Shown here: in pieces, positions 1-6,874 of the stretch
Layout of the letters: every line of letters starts with the position of its first letter
Numbering within the stretch: the first letter of the stretch is position 1
DNA from: JAKEHA01 sp035687255
Lineage (GTDB): Bacteria; Krumholzibacteriota; Krumholzibacteriia; WVZY01; JAKEHA01
Length of the DNA stretch: 23,900 nucleotides
Assembly (NCBI GenBank): GCA_035687255.1
Contig: DASRYI010000198.1
Coordinates: forward strand, 1 to 23,900
Direction of reading: 5' to 3'
Notes under the pieces: generated by a model
Databases searched by the model: none
What the model was told of the DNA's origin: nothing
The model's input: the letters and a program-made list of their open reading frames with translations, nothing else
Translations under genes and position numbers: made by a program

Positions 1-192
1 GATGCACCCGCCGGCACCACGCCCGGCACCGTGATCTCCACCGACCCGCTGCGGGTGGCCTGCGGCGAGGGCGCGCTGGAAATCCACACGCTCCGTCCCG
101 AAGGCCGCCGCGCCATGACGCCCGCCGAATTCCGCGCCGGCAACGCCCTGGAAACCGGCGACGTGTTCACACAATTGACGCCGGACGCGTAG
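1..192 (+). CDS. fmt: Methionyl-tRNA formyltransferase, C-terminal fragment
   Basis: Reading frame 1 is open from the window edge to a TAG stop and gives the last 63 residues of a protein. The sequence PGTVISTDPLRVACGEG followed by LEIHTLRPEGRRAMTPAEF matches the C-terminal OB-like domain of Fmt, which helps bind initiator tRNA. The family formylates Met-tRNAfMet in the cytoplasm for translation initiation. The catalytic N-terminal domain lies outside the window. The next gene begins 18 bases downstream on the same strand, so the two are probably co-transcribed. The call rests on family-typical wording over a short stretch, but the match is characteristic. Confidence 0.85.
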   Translation, partial: DAPAGTTPGTVISTDPLRVACGEGALEIHTLRPEGRRAMTPAEFRAGNALETGDVFTQLTPDA

Positions 193-210
193 CGGGTCTA
201 CATTCGTGCC

Positions 211-939
211 GTGAAGGCGCGCGGCGTACTCATTCGCATTCTGGTTCTGGCCGGACTCTTCTTCGCCGGCATCTACGCCTTCAATTACATCCTCATGCCC
301 ATGCTGGTGCGACAGAGCAGCGCCGTCATCGTGCCCGACCTGCGCAACACCAGCGAAGCCGAAGCCAAAGACATGCTCAGCCGCATCGGGCTTACCATGC
401 GCGTGGAACGCAGCGACTACGATTCGCAGATACCCGCGGGATTCATCCTCTCGCAACAGCCCGACGCCAACGAAAACCTCAAGCCGGGACGGTCGGTGGT
501 GGTGGTGGTGAGCCTGGGCACGCGCATTCGCATGGTGCCGGAAATTCGCGGCATGTCGCTGCGCCAGTGCCGCAGCGTGCTGCAGAGCGAGGGGCTGCAG
601 GTGGGCCGCGTGGCGCGGGTGCAGCACATCGGCGACGCGCGCGAACACGTGGTGGCCAGCAGTCCGCCCGTGGGTGACGAAGTCCACGAGGGTGAATCCG
701 TGGATGTGGTGCTGTCGGTTCCCGGTGGGGCGACCGTGTACGTGATGCCCGATCTCACCTCGCAGGATCTCTTCTTCGTGCGCGAAAAGCTGGAGAAGCT
801 GGGATTCCGCGTGGGATCCGTACGCTACGAAGACCGCGACGGCGTGTTTCCCAATACCATCATCGACCAACGGCCGCGCCCCGGAGAGCAGATCCGGGAA
901 GGAGAGTCCATTGAGCTGGTCGCATCTAGTTCGCGTTGA
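211..939 (+). CDS. Membrane-anchored protein with three PASTA domains
   Basis: This 242-residue protein has a short basic N-terminus, one hydrophobic segment (about residues 6-31) and then three PASTA repeats (about 38-103, 107-170 and 177-238). Each repeat shows the VPDL/VPEI/MPDL opening and the G-x-x-V closing strand. PASTA domains bind peptidoglycan fragments or muropeptides and usually sit on PknB-type kinases or penicillin-binding proteins. Here there is no kinase or transpeptidase domain, so the protein is probably a bitopic envelope protein with its PASTA region outside the cytoplasmic membrane. The GTG start is chosen because it puts the membrane anchor at the N-terminus; no clear Shine-Dalgarno sequence precedes it. 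Its end overlaps rpe by 29 bases, which suggests translational coupling. Its exact role is unknown. Confidence 0.85.
   Translation: MKARGVLIRILVLAGLFFAGIYAFNYILMPMLVRQSSAVIVPDLRNTSEAEAKDMLSRIGLTMRVERSDYDSQIPAGFILSQQPDANENLKPGRSVVVVVSLGTRIRMVPEIRGMSLRQCRSVLQSEGLQVGRVARVQHIGDAREHVVASSPPVGDEVHEGESVDVVLSVPGGATVYVMPDLTSQDLFFVREKLEKLGFRVGSVRYEDRDGVFPNTIIDQRPRPGEQIREGESIELVASSSR
898..906 (+). promoter_or_regulatory. Ribosome binding site that decides the TTG start of rpe
   Basis: The purine-rich run GAAGGAGAG lies inside the end of the PASTA gene and ends 4 bases before a TTG codon in the rpe frame. The only other plausible rpe start, a GTG at 968 next to the conserved APSLLACDF, has no comparable site. 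This favours the upstream TTG despite its rarity. Confidence 0.55.
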
Positions 940-1603
940 ACATACGGCGCGCGACGCGCGCGTCGCGGTGGCGCCCAGCCTGCTGGCGTGTGACTTCGCG
1001 CACCTTGCCGACGAAATTGCACGCGTCGAGAAGGAAGGCGTGGAGTTTCTGCACCTCGACGTGATGGACGGCCACTTCGTCAACAACATCACCTTCGGTC
1101 CGCCGCTGGTCAAGACGGTGGCGCGTGTCGCAAAGACCACACTCGATACGCACCTGATGATCGAGCACCCGGATCGCTACATCACCGCGTTCATGGAAGC
1201 GGGCACGCACGTGCTCTCGATTCACGTCGAGGCCAGCACCGACGTGCGCCGCGACCTGCGCGCTATCAAAGCCCACGGCGGCATGGCGGGTCTGGCCTTC
1301 AATCCCGACACGCCCTTCGATCGCGTTCAGCCCTACCTCGAGGAGATCGACCTGCTGCTGGTGATGAGTGTGGTCCCCGGCTTCGGGGGACAGGCGTTCA
1401 TCGATACCTCGCTCGTCGACGTGGAGCGGGCCATCCGCTTCCGCGAGAAGCAGCGCCTCGAGTTCGCCATCGAGATCGACGGTGGCATCACTCCCGAGAC
1501 CGCCCGCCGGGCCCGGGAGGCCGGAGCCGAGATCATGGTGGCCGGGACCGCCATCTTTCGCACTCCGGACTACGGGGCCTCGATCCGGGCCATCCGGGGA
1601 TGA
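911..1603 (+). CDS. rpe: Ribulose-phosphate 3-epimerase
   Basis: Rpe interconverts D-ribulose 5-phosphate and D-xylulose 5-phosphate in the pentose phosphate and Calvin pathways, as a cytoplasmic metal-dependent TIM barrel. The sequence shows APSLLACDF, HLDVMDGHFVNNITFGPPLV, THLMIEHPDRYI, SVVPGFGGQAF and EIDGGITPETA. The metal ligands expected for the family are present as His48, Asp50, His81 and Asp190. The phosphate-binding end VAGTAIF is also intact. With the TTG start the protein has 230 residues, slightly longer than the usual 215-225. A GTG at 968 would give 211 residues. The TTG is preferred for its strong Shine-Dalgarno sequence. The N-terminal 20 residues are therefore the only uncertain part. 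Confidence 0.95.
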   Translation: MSWSHLVRVEHTARDARVAVAPSLLACDFAHLADEIARVEKEGVEFLHLDVMDGHFVNNITFGPPLVKTVARVAKTTLDTHLMIEHPDRYITAFMEAGTHVLSIHVEASTDVRRDLRAIKAHGGMAGLAFNPDTPFDRVQPYLEEIDLLLVMSVVPGFGGQAFIDTSLVDVERAIRFREKQRLEFAIEIDGGITPETARRAREAGAEIMVAGTAIFRTPDYGASIRAIRG

Positions 1604-2105
1604 CGGTCGGGCGCTCGCGTAACGCCATCGTTGGGTGATATTTACCGTCGTAACGGCGGTAAAAAATCAACCAGTAATGACTTCACGGCTTGGCTCGGAT
1701 CCCTGGCGTGCGCGCGCGGGTGGGCGGCCAGCGGGGCCGCCCCGGAACTCAGACACTGGCGCGACCCGTGAGGACGCAGGGCTCTCGTTGGCGAACAATC
1801 CGCAGCGGGCGGCCAACCTGCGATGGGCGACGCGGCCCACCGCGAGGACGTGAGACAACGAGACGCCCGAGGCCGAGCGGAGTCCGCCGCGTCCCCCAAC
1901 CCCCTAACACCCCTGCCGATTCGGACTTGCCCCGGTTCCCGGGGTCTGGTACCCTCCATCGCTTACGGGTCCCGTGAGTTTTGAAGCCGTTCGGACGGTC
2001 GTGCCACCCCGGTCCGCCCTCCCGTTTCGAGCCATCACCGACGTTTCAACGGGTCAGCCAGCGGTTGCGCAGCAGTGACGGCGTGCGTGACGCCGGGGCA
2101 CGTGC
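1604..2105 (+). other. Hairpin-rich 502-base gap; candidate structured RNA
   Basis: No convincing coding frame is seen here; the short open frames lack ribosome sites and family-like sequence. The stretch is full of perfect inverted repeats. They include a TTTACCGTCG/CGGCGGTAAA hairpin (1641-1663, with one G-U pair) and GGGCGGCC/GGCCGCCC with a 5-base loop (1722-1742). An 8-bp stem TCTCGTTG/CAACGAGA (1783-1790 with 1856-1863) encloses two smaller hairpins, CGCAG/CTGCG (1801-1822) and CGCGG/CCGCG (1831-1844). A CCCCGG/CCGGGG hairpin (1930-1944) and a terminator-like hairpin follow. That is the layout of a structured RNA of about 270-340 bases. I compared it by eye with RNase P RNA, tmRNA and SRP RNA motifs and found no match, so the identity is unknown. 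It could also be a long ffh leader. Confidence 0.35.
1962..1982 (+). terminator. Weak intrinsic terminator-like hairpin before ffh
   Basis: CTTACGG and CCGTGAG form a 7-bp stem (one G-U pair in RNA) around a GTC loop and are followed directly by TTTT. The T-run is short, so termination may be partial. It would end a transcript coming from rpe or from an RNA gene in this gap, leaving ffh to start from its own promoter between here and 2105, where no clear -35/-10 pair was found. Confidence 0.35.
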
Positions 2106-3431
2106 ATGTTTCAGAGTCTGACGGAAAAATTCGAGCGTATGTTCGCGGGCATTCGCTCCCGGGGGAAACTCTCCGAGAGCGACGTGCGCGAAACCGCAAA
2201 GGAAGTGCGCCGCGCGCTGCTCGAAGCCGACGTCAACTTCCGCGTGGTGAAGGACTTCGTCGCGCGCATCGAGACCCGTCTGGTCGGGGAAGAGGTTCAC
2301 AAGAGCTTCACGCCCGAGCAACAGATTGTGCGCGTCGTCAACGAAGAGCTGACGGCGCTGCTCGGTGGAACCGTGGCACCGTTCCACCTCAAGCGCTCCA
2401 CCAGCGTCGTGATGGTGGTGGGGTTGCAGGGGTCGGGCAAAACGACATTCTGCGCCAAGCTTGCCGCCATGCTGCGCAAGCGCGGACGCAAACCGCTGCT
2501 GGTCGGTCTCGACGTGTACCGGCCCGCGGCCATGGACCAGCTCGAGATTCTCGGGCGGCAGATCAACGTCCCGGTGGCGCGCGCCGACAAGGGCGAGACC
2601 GACGTGCTCGCGCTGTACCGGCGGGCGCAGGAAATCGGCGTCCAGAAGCTGTGCGACACGTTGATTCTCGACACCGCGGGCCGACTGCACGTGGATGACG
2701 GGATGATGGCCGAGATCGCGGCTCTGCGCGATGCGGCCGATCCGGAAGAAACGCTGCTCGTCCTCGACAGCATGACGGGACAGGAAGCGGTGAACGTCGC
2801 CACCGCCTTCCAGGAGCGCGTGGCGGTGAGCGGCATCGTGCTCACCAAACTCGATGGCGACGCGCGCGGCGGTGCCGCGCTCTCGGTGCGCGCGGTGACG
2901 GGCGTGCCCATCCGGTTCGCGGGCATGGGAGAGAAGCTCTCCGACCTCGAGCCGTTCTATCCCGAGCGCATGGCGGGACGGATTCTCGGCATGGGCGACG
3001 TGATGTCGCTCATCGAGAAGACGCAGCAGTCGATCGATCTGAACGAAGCCGCGGAGCTCAACCAGAAGCTGCGCGCGCAGTCGTTCGATATGCAGGACTT
3101 CCTCGGGGAAGTGCGGCGCATCCAGAAGATGGGCCCGATCGAGGATGTGCTGAAGATGATCCCGGGGGCATCGCGCATGATGCCGAAGGGAGCGTCGATC
3201 GACCCGAAACAGATCAAGCGTGTGGAGGCCATCATCTGCTCCATGACACCAGAGGAGCGGGCACGGCCTCATCTGTTAGACGGAAGCCGGCGCAAGCGCA
3301 TCGCGCGCGGCAGCGGCACCCAGGTGCAGGACGTCAACGCGCTCCTGCGACAGTTCGAAGACATGAAAAAGATGATGAAGATGGTTGGTAATCTGCAGAA
3401 AAAGAAGAAAGGCAAACGGCTCGGATTCTAG
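2106..3431 (+). CDS. ffh: Signal recognition particle GTPase Ffh (SRP54)
   Basis: Ffh binds signal peptides on ribosome-nascent chains and, with 4.5S RNA and FtsY, delivers them to the membrane translocon. The 441-residue protein has the N domain (about 1-85) and the G domain with P-loop GLQGSGKTT (106-114), DVYRPAA (136-142), DTAGRL (189-194), TKLDGDARGG (247-256) and GMGEKLSDLEPF (273-284). The methionine-rich M domain follows (about 300-435), with the SRP-RNA-binding motif SRRKRIARGSGT (394-405) and a lysine-rich end. All expected elements are present and the length is normal. The start codon is ATG, but upstream there is only a short GGGG run next to a 6-bp hairpin (2079-2095), so translation may be limited by structure. 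It heads the ffh-rpsP-khpA-rimM-trmD-rplS block. Confidence 0.97.
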   Translation: MFQSLTEKFERMFAGIRSRGKLSESDVRETAKEVRRALLEADVNFRVVKDFVARIETRLVGEEVHKSFTPEQQIVRVVNEELTALLGGTVAPFHLKRSTSVVMVVGLQGSGKTTFCAKLAAMLRKRGRKPLLVGLDVYRPAAMDQLEILGRQINVPVARADKGETDVLALYRRAQEIGVQKLCDTLILDTAGRLHVDDGMMAEIAALRDAADPEETLLVLDSMTGQEAVNVATAFQERVAVSGIVLTKLDGDARGGAALSVRAVTGVPIRFAGMGEKLSDLEPFYPERMAGRILGMGDVMSLIEKTQQSIDLNEAAELNQKLRAQSFDMQDFLGEVRRIQKMGPIEDVLKMIPGASRMMPKGASIDPKQIKRVEAIICSMTPEERARPHLLDGSRRKRIARGSGTQVQDVNALLRQFEDMKKMMKMVGNLQKKKKGKRLGF

Positions 3432-3451
3432 AGCCGCGGAGGTAACGCAAC

Positions 3452-3874
3452 GTGTCGGTCAAGATCAGATTGAAACGCATGGGCACCAAGAAGCGCCCGT
3501 TCTACCGCATCGTGGCCACGGACTCGCGCAACCGGCGCGACGGCCGTTTTATCGAAGAGCTGGGTTATTACGATCCGCTCACGACGCCGCCCAACATCAA
3601 GCTCGAGGAAGAGCGCATCTTCCAGTGGCTGAAGAACGGCGCCATTCCCTCCACCAATGTGGAGTCGCTGATGCGCCGCATGGGCACCATGAAGAAGTGG
3701 GTCTTCGTGCGCGACGGCGTGGCGACGGACGAGGTGGACGCGAAGGTGGCGGCACTCGCGGATAAGGAGACCAAGGGTCTCACCGCCGACGAGCGCCGGC
3801 ACAAGTACGCGTCGAAGAAAGTGTCCAAGAAGAAAGCCGCCGCCGCCGGTGCGCCGGCCGCCGAAGGCGCGTAG
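3452..3874 (+). CDS. rpsP: 30S ribosomal protein S16 (bS16) with long basic tail
   Basis: S16 is a small-subunit protein needed for 30S assembly. The N-terminal part, SVKIRLKRMGTKKRPFYRIV followed by DSRNRRDGRFIEELGYYDPL, is diagnostic, and the core ends near residue 85. The protein is 140 residues, against about 80-90 in most bacteria. The extra C-terminal part (about residues 87-140) is rich in Lys and Ala and ends in KKKAAAAGAPAAEGA. Such low-complexity basic extensions of S16 are known in other lineages. The GTG start has a strong GGAGGT site 7 bases upstream. It lies 20 bases after ffh and belongs to the same operon. Confidence 0.96.
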   Translation: MSVKIRLKRMGTKKRPFYRIVATDSRNRRDGRFIEELGYYDPLTTPPNIKLEEERIFQWLKNGAIPSTNVESLMRRMGTMKKWVFVRDGVATDEVDAKVAALADKETKGLTADERRHKYASKKVSKKKAAAAGAPAAEGA

Positions 3875-4167
3875 CACCCGCCCTGCCTCTGACGCCCCCG
3901 GTGTCTGAAGGCGGATGTTGGCAAGTGCACTGCGCGAGTTGCGTTGATGCACGCGCGGGTGGCGCTTGAGAAGGCGAGGGCCCTCGCAAAGTACACGCGG
4001 GTGGCGCCGGACGGGGCCCCCGGCAACTCGAGCGGAGCGAGAGTTGTTCCGGGGTGGCCGGCGACAGGACCCGCGGTGATGATTCACGGGAACCCGCGGT
4101 AGCGGTAGAAAGACCGATCCGGGTCGTGCCGCGGTGATCGCAAAGAGAACGGCTGCAGGAGTAACGA
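3875..4167 (+). other. Structured 293-base gap between rpsP and khpA
   Basis: This gap contains no credible coding frame. It holds a 14-bp perfect palindrome GCGAGGGCCCTCGC (3974-3987), flanked on both sides by an identical 12-mer, CGCGGGTGGCGC (3954-3965 and 3996-4007). Downstream is a strong hairpin: CCCCGG plus CAACTC (4018-4029) pair with GAGTTG and CCGGGG (4041-4046 and 4049-4054), giving 12 pairs with a TT bulge. CCGCGGTGAT occurs twice (4071-4080 and 4130-4139). Within an operon whose other gaps are mostly under 60 bases, a gap of this size and structure suggests an attenuator, an RNA processing site or a small RNA. No T-run follows the hairpin, so it is not an ordinary intrinsic terminator. 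Confidence 0.4.
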
Positions 4168-4422
4168 ATGGCCGAGGCAACGCGTCAATCCATTCAGGCG
4201 ATGATCGAGTACATCGCGGCATCGCTCGTGGATGACAGGAACTCCGTCGATGTGAAGGAGTCCACCAAGGAGGACTACATCGTCATGGAGCTCACCGTGC
4301 GTCCCGAGGATCTCGGCAAGGTGATCGGAAAGAACGGACAGACCGCGCACGCGATTCGAACGCTGGTCAATGCCGCCGCCAGCCGGGCCGGCCAGAAGAT
4401 CATCTTCGAGATTCGCGAATGA
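4168..4422 (+). CDS. khpA: KH-domain RNA-binding protein KhpA
   Basis: This 84-residue protein is a single KH domain of the KhpA/YlqC family, which binds RNA, often together with KhpB/Jag. It shows IEYIAASLVDDRNSVDVKES, then VRPEDLGKVIGKNGQTAHAI, where GKNG is the RNA-gripping GxxG loop. The family is about 75-85 residues and is typically encoded between rpsP and rimM, exactly as here. The ATG start follows an AGGAG site. A second methionine at residue 12 would also fit the family start but lacks its own site. The stop overlaps the rimM start (ATGA), which implies coupled translation. Confidence 0.95.
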   Translation: MAEATRQSIQAMIEYIAASLVDDRNSVDVKESTKEDYIVMELTVRPEDLGKVIGKNGQTAHAIRTLVNAAASRAGQKIIFEIRE

Positions 4423-4940
4423 ACGATACGCGCGAGGTGTTTCTCGGGCGCTTCGTCAAGGCGTTCGGCATCCGGGGCGAACTCAAGCTGTACGCGTCGG
4501 ATGATTTCTGGTTCGACGCACTCGAGTCGCAGCGCCTGTTTGTGGCGCGCGACGGAGATGAAGAAAAGCGCGGCGTGGTCGTCGAGTACGCGCAGCCCCA
4601 CCAGAAGCAGTTCATTGTGAAGCTGGAGGGCATGGACGACCGTAACGACGCCGAACGCGAAGTGGGCGCCGGGCTGTTCATCGACATTCAGTCGCTGGAC
4701 GTGGCGCTGCCCGATCACGAGCTGCCCTTCCAGGTGATGGGCATGCACGTGCGTACCGAGGACGGACGCGACATCGGACACATCACCGGCGTGATCGGAT
4801 CGAGCGCGCAGAATGTGTACGAAGTGACCGGCGAGACCGGCAAGGTGCTGATCCCGGCCGTCGACGCGTTCATCATCGAACGCAACTTCGACGACGGTGA
4901 AATGACCGTCCGGCCCATACCCGGTCTGTTGGATCAGTAG
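4419..4940 (+). CDS. rimM: Ribosome maturation factor RimM
   Basis: RimM helps assemble the 30S head by binding S19 and 16S rRNA precursors. The 173-residue protein has the N-terminal RimM domain (VFLGRFVKAFGIRGELKLYA, then VKLEGMDDRNDAEREVGAGLFI). The C-terminal PRC-barrel follows, with LPFQVMGMHVRTEDGRDIGHI, the NVYEVTGETGKVLIPAVDAFI segment and a terminal PIPGLLDQ. The length is normal. The ATG overlaps the khpA stop by 4 bases, so it has no independent leader. It sits in its canonical position between khpA and trmD. Confidence 0.95.
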   Translation: MNDTREVFLGRFVKAFGIRGELKLYASDDFWFDALESQRLFVARDGDEEKRGVVVEYAQPHQKQFIVKLEGMDDRNDAEREVGAGLFIDIQSLDVALPDHELPFQVMGMHVRTEDGRDIGHITGVIGSSAQNVYEVTGETGKVLIPAVDAFIIERNFDDGEMTVRPIPGLLDQ

Positions 4941-4990
4941 AACCGGCGCGCGCGGGTGGCCGACAGGACGCGCGCAGCAGGAGAGAAGTC

Positions 4991-5686
4991 GTGCGCATCA
5001 ATGTGGTCACCATATTTCCGGAGACCATGGACGCGATGCTCGCGACCGGAATGCTCGCCGTCGCGGCCAAGAAAGGCATCGTCGAGTTCCGGACCCGGAG
5101 CCCGCGCGACTTTACCAGCGACGCGCACCGCACCGTGGACGATGCCCCCTTCGGGGGCGGTGCCGGGATGATCATGATGGCGCCACCCATTGTGGACGCC
5201 GTCGAGAGTTTCGAACGGAAGCCGGGGTCGCCCGTGCTTCTCATGAGCCCCGCCGGGCGCCGCTTCGATCAGCAGACGGCGCAGCGGCTGGCGGGCGAGG
5301 ACGAGCTGACCTTCATCTGCGGGCGCTACAAGGGCGTCGACGAACGGGTGAGGGAACTGGTCGTGACCGAAGAGATTTCGCTCGGAGACTTTGTGCTCTC
5401 GGGCGGTGAATTTGCGGCCGCCGCGGTGATCGAGGCGGTCGTACGGCTCAAAGCCGAGGTACTGGGCAACGAGGAGTCCGCCCACAGCGACTCCTTCGCG
5501 CCGGGAAGGGACGGGCTTCTCGACAGCGCGTGGTACACGCGCCCCGCGGAATACCGCGGGCTCAAGGTTCCCGACGTCCTCATGTCGGGACACCACGCCG
5601 AGATCGAGAAGTGGCGGCGGCAGTCGTCGCTGGACCGGACCCGGCGCCACCGGCCCGATTTGATGGATCAGGATAAACGTTCGTAG
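4991..5686 (+). CDS. trmD: tRNA (guanine-N1)-methyltransferase TrmD
   Basis: TrmD methylates G37 of tRNAs that read CNN codons, using S-adenosylmethionine, and so prevents +1 frameshifting. The 231-residue protein carries the trefoil-knot SPOUT signatures: PFGGGAGMIM (53-62), SPAGRRFDQ (86-94), ICGRYKGVDERV (109-120) and ISLGDFVLSGGE (129-140). Arg152 and Asp167 are spaced 15 residues apart as in the E. coli catalytic pair. The C-terminal tRNA-binding helices contain YTRPAEYRGLKVPDVLMSG and HAEIEKWRR. The start is GTG with an AGGAGAG site. The 50-base gap before it repeats a GGGTGGCC...GACAGGAC string also found upstream of khpA. Confidence 0.96.
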   Translation: MRINVVTIFPETMDAMLATGMLAVAAKKGIVEFRTRSPRDFTSDAHRTVDDAPFGGGAGMIMMAPPIVDAVESFERKPGSPVLLMSPAGRRFDQQTAQRLAGEDELTFICGRYKGVDERVRELVVTEEISLGDFVLSGGEFAAAAVIEAVVRLKAEVLGNEESAHSDSFAPGRDGLLDSAWYTRPAEYRGLKVPDVLMSGHHAEIEKWRRQSSLDRTRRHRPDLMDQDKRS

Positions 5687-5708
5687 CCGAAGTCAAGGAG
5701 GCAGTGGT

Positions 5709-6086
5709 ATGAACATCATGGACCGGATCGAAGCGCGGATGCTTTCGAAGAAGACCCATGACTTCCGCGTGGGTGACACCGTGAAGGTCATGGTGCGGGT
5801 GGTCGAAGGCAACAAGACGCGCGAACAGGCGTTTCAGGGAACCGTCATCAAGCAGAACGGTCACGGGGTCACCGAGACCTTCACCGTTCGCAAGATCAGC
5901 TCCGGCGTCGGCGTCGAGCGTGTATTTCCGATTCATTCGCCCAACGTCACCCGGATTGAAGTGCTTCGTCGCGGTCGTGTTCGTCGTGCCAAGCTCTACT
6001 ACCTGAGGGAACGCGTTGGCAAAGCGGCTCGAATCCAGGAAAAGCGCGACAACACCGGGGGCGGCAGCTCCTCCTCGTCGGAGTAG
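5709..6086 (+). CDS. rplS: 50S ribosomal protein L19 (bL19)
   Basis: L19 sits at the 30S-50S interface. The 125-residue protein shows DFRVGDTVKVMVRVVEGNKT, then QAFQGTVIKQNGHGVTETFT, VRKISSGVGVERVFPIHSP and the closing VRRAKLYYLRERVGKAARIQEKR, all family hallmarks. A short Gly/Ser-rich tail is added after the usual end. The ATG has a near-ideal AAGGAGG site 7 bases upstream. Its 3' end overlaps the most likely start of rnhB. Confidence 0.97.
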   Translation: MNIMDRIEARMLSKKTHDFRVGDTVKVMVRVVEGNKTREQAFQGTVIKQNGHGVTETFTVRKISSGVGVERVFPIHSPNVTRIEVLRRGRVRRAKLYYLRERVGKAARIQEKRDNTGGGSSSSSE

Positions 6087-6783
6087 CGGTTCCCGCGCGG
6101 GCGCGGCGCGCACCAGAGCCACACCCGCGGAGAAACGAGCGGCGGCGAGATTGCGCCGCCGCTTCAAGAAGCTGGTCGAGTTCGACCGCGGCTTCGAGGC
6201 GCAGGGCTATCGCGTGATTGCCGGTGTCGACGAAGCCGGCCGCGGGGCGCTGGCGGGTCCGGTGGTTTCCGCCGCCGTCGTGCTTCGCGACGAATCCCTC
6301 CTGGTGCGCGTCAACGATTCCAAAGCCATCGACGAAGCCGAACGCGAGGCGTTGTTCACCGAAATCGTGGCCAGCGCGCTCTCGGTTCGCATCTCCTTCA
6401 GCCAGCCCGACGCCATCGACCGCCACAACATTCTCCAGGCGACGCTCATGAGCATGCACCGCGCGGTGGAAACGCTGCGGCCCCGCCCCGACCTGGTGCT
6501 GGTGGACGGCCGGGAACTGTTCCAGTGGCCCGGGATCGTGGTTCCCGTGGTCAAGGGCGACGCCAGAAGCCTGCGCGTGGCGGCCGCCTCCATCGTGGCC
6601 AAGGTGGCGCGCGACCGCCTGATGCGGCGGCTGCACCGCATGTATCCCCATTACCACTTCGACCAGAACAAGGGGTACGGCACCCGGGACCACCTGGAGG
6701 CACTCGCCGAGCACGGTCCGGCGCTCGTCCACCGGCGCTCCTTCCTGGGGAAAGTCGTTGCAAACAATCTCTCGATGTTCTAA
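6016..6783 (+). CDS. rnhB: Ribonuclease HII
   Basis: RNase HII cuts the RNA strand of RNA-DNA hybrids and starts removal of single ribonucleotides from DNA. The core shows YRVIAGVDEAGRGALAGPVV with Asp72 and Glu73, NDSKAIDEAER, VLVDGRELF with Asp164, VVKGDARSLRVAAASIVAKV with Asp182, then RDRLM and the tyrosine-rich NKGYGTRDHLEAL. All four acidic catalytic residues are present. The start is uncertain. The TTG used here lies 71 bases inside rplS, has GAGGG upstream, and adds about 55 Arg/Ala/Ser-rich residues before the conserved domain. A TTG at 6151 would give 210 residues, closer to the family norm, but has a weaker site. Confidence 0.93.
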   Translation: MAKRLESRKSATTPGAAAPPRRSSGSRAGAARTRATPAEKRAAARLRRRFKKLVEFDRGFEAQGYRVIAGVDEAGRGALAGPVVSAAVVLRDESLLVRVNDSKAIDEAEREALFTEIVASALSVRISFSQPDAIDRHNILQATLMSMHRAVETLRPRPDLVLVDGRELFQWPGIVVPVVKGDARSLRVAAASIVAKVARDRLMRRLHRMYPHYHFDQNKGYGTRDHLEALAEHGPALVHRRSFLGKVVANNLSMF

Positions 6784-6874
6784 TTATTACAGCAGTTGGG
6801 TGGGGGACGGGTGGCATTGGCGATGCGGATGCGCCGGCAATGCTACAAGAAGATCGGGTGGTGTGGGGTGGCTT

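Noticed and set aside
1604..2105. RNase P RNA, tmRNA or SRP RNA in the rpe-ffh gap
   Set aside because: A GAGGACGCAGGGC string faintly recalls the RNase P 5' motif, but the other conserved blocks are missing. No tRNA-like ends (tmRNA) and no SRP core motif were seen on either strand.
2046..3272. 408-codon open frame on the minus strand across ffh
   Set aside because: It lies antisense to a fully conserved ffh gene, is His/Arg-rich as expected of GC-rich shadow frames, and has no family-like sequence.
3241..3330. Possible frameshift in ffh near RPHLLDGSRRKRIARG
   Set aside because: The wording ahead of the RNA-binding motif is slightly unusual, but the frame is continuous and SRRKRIARGSGT is perfect, so natural variation is enough.
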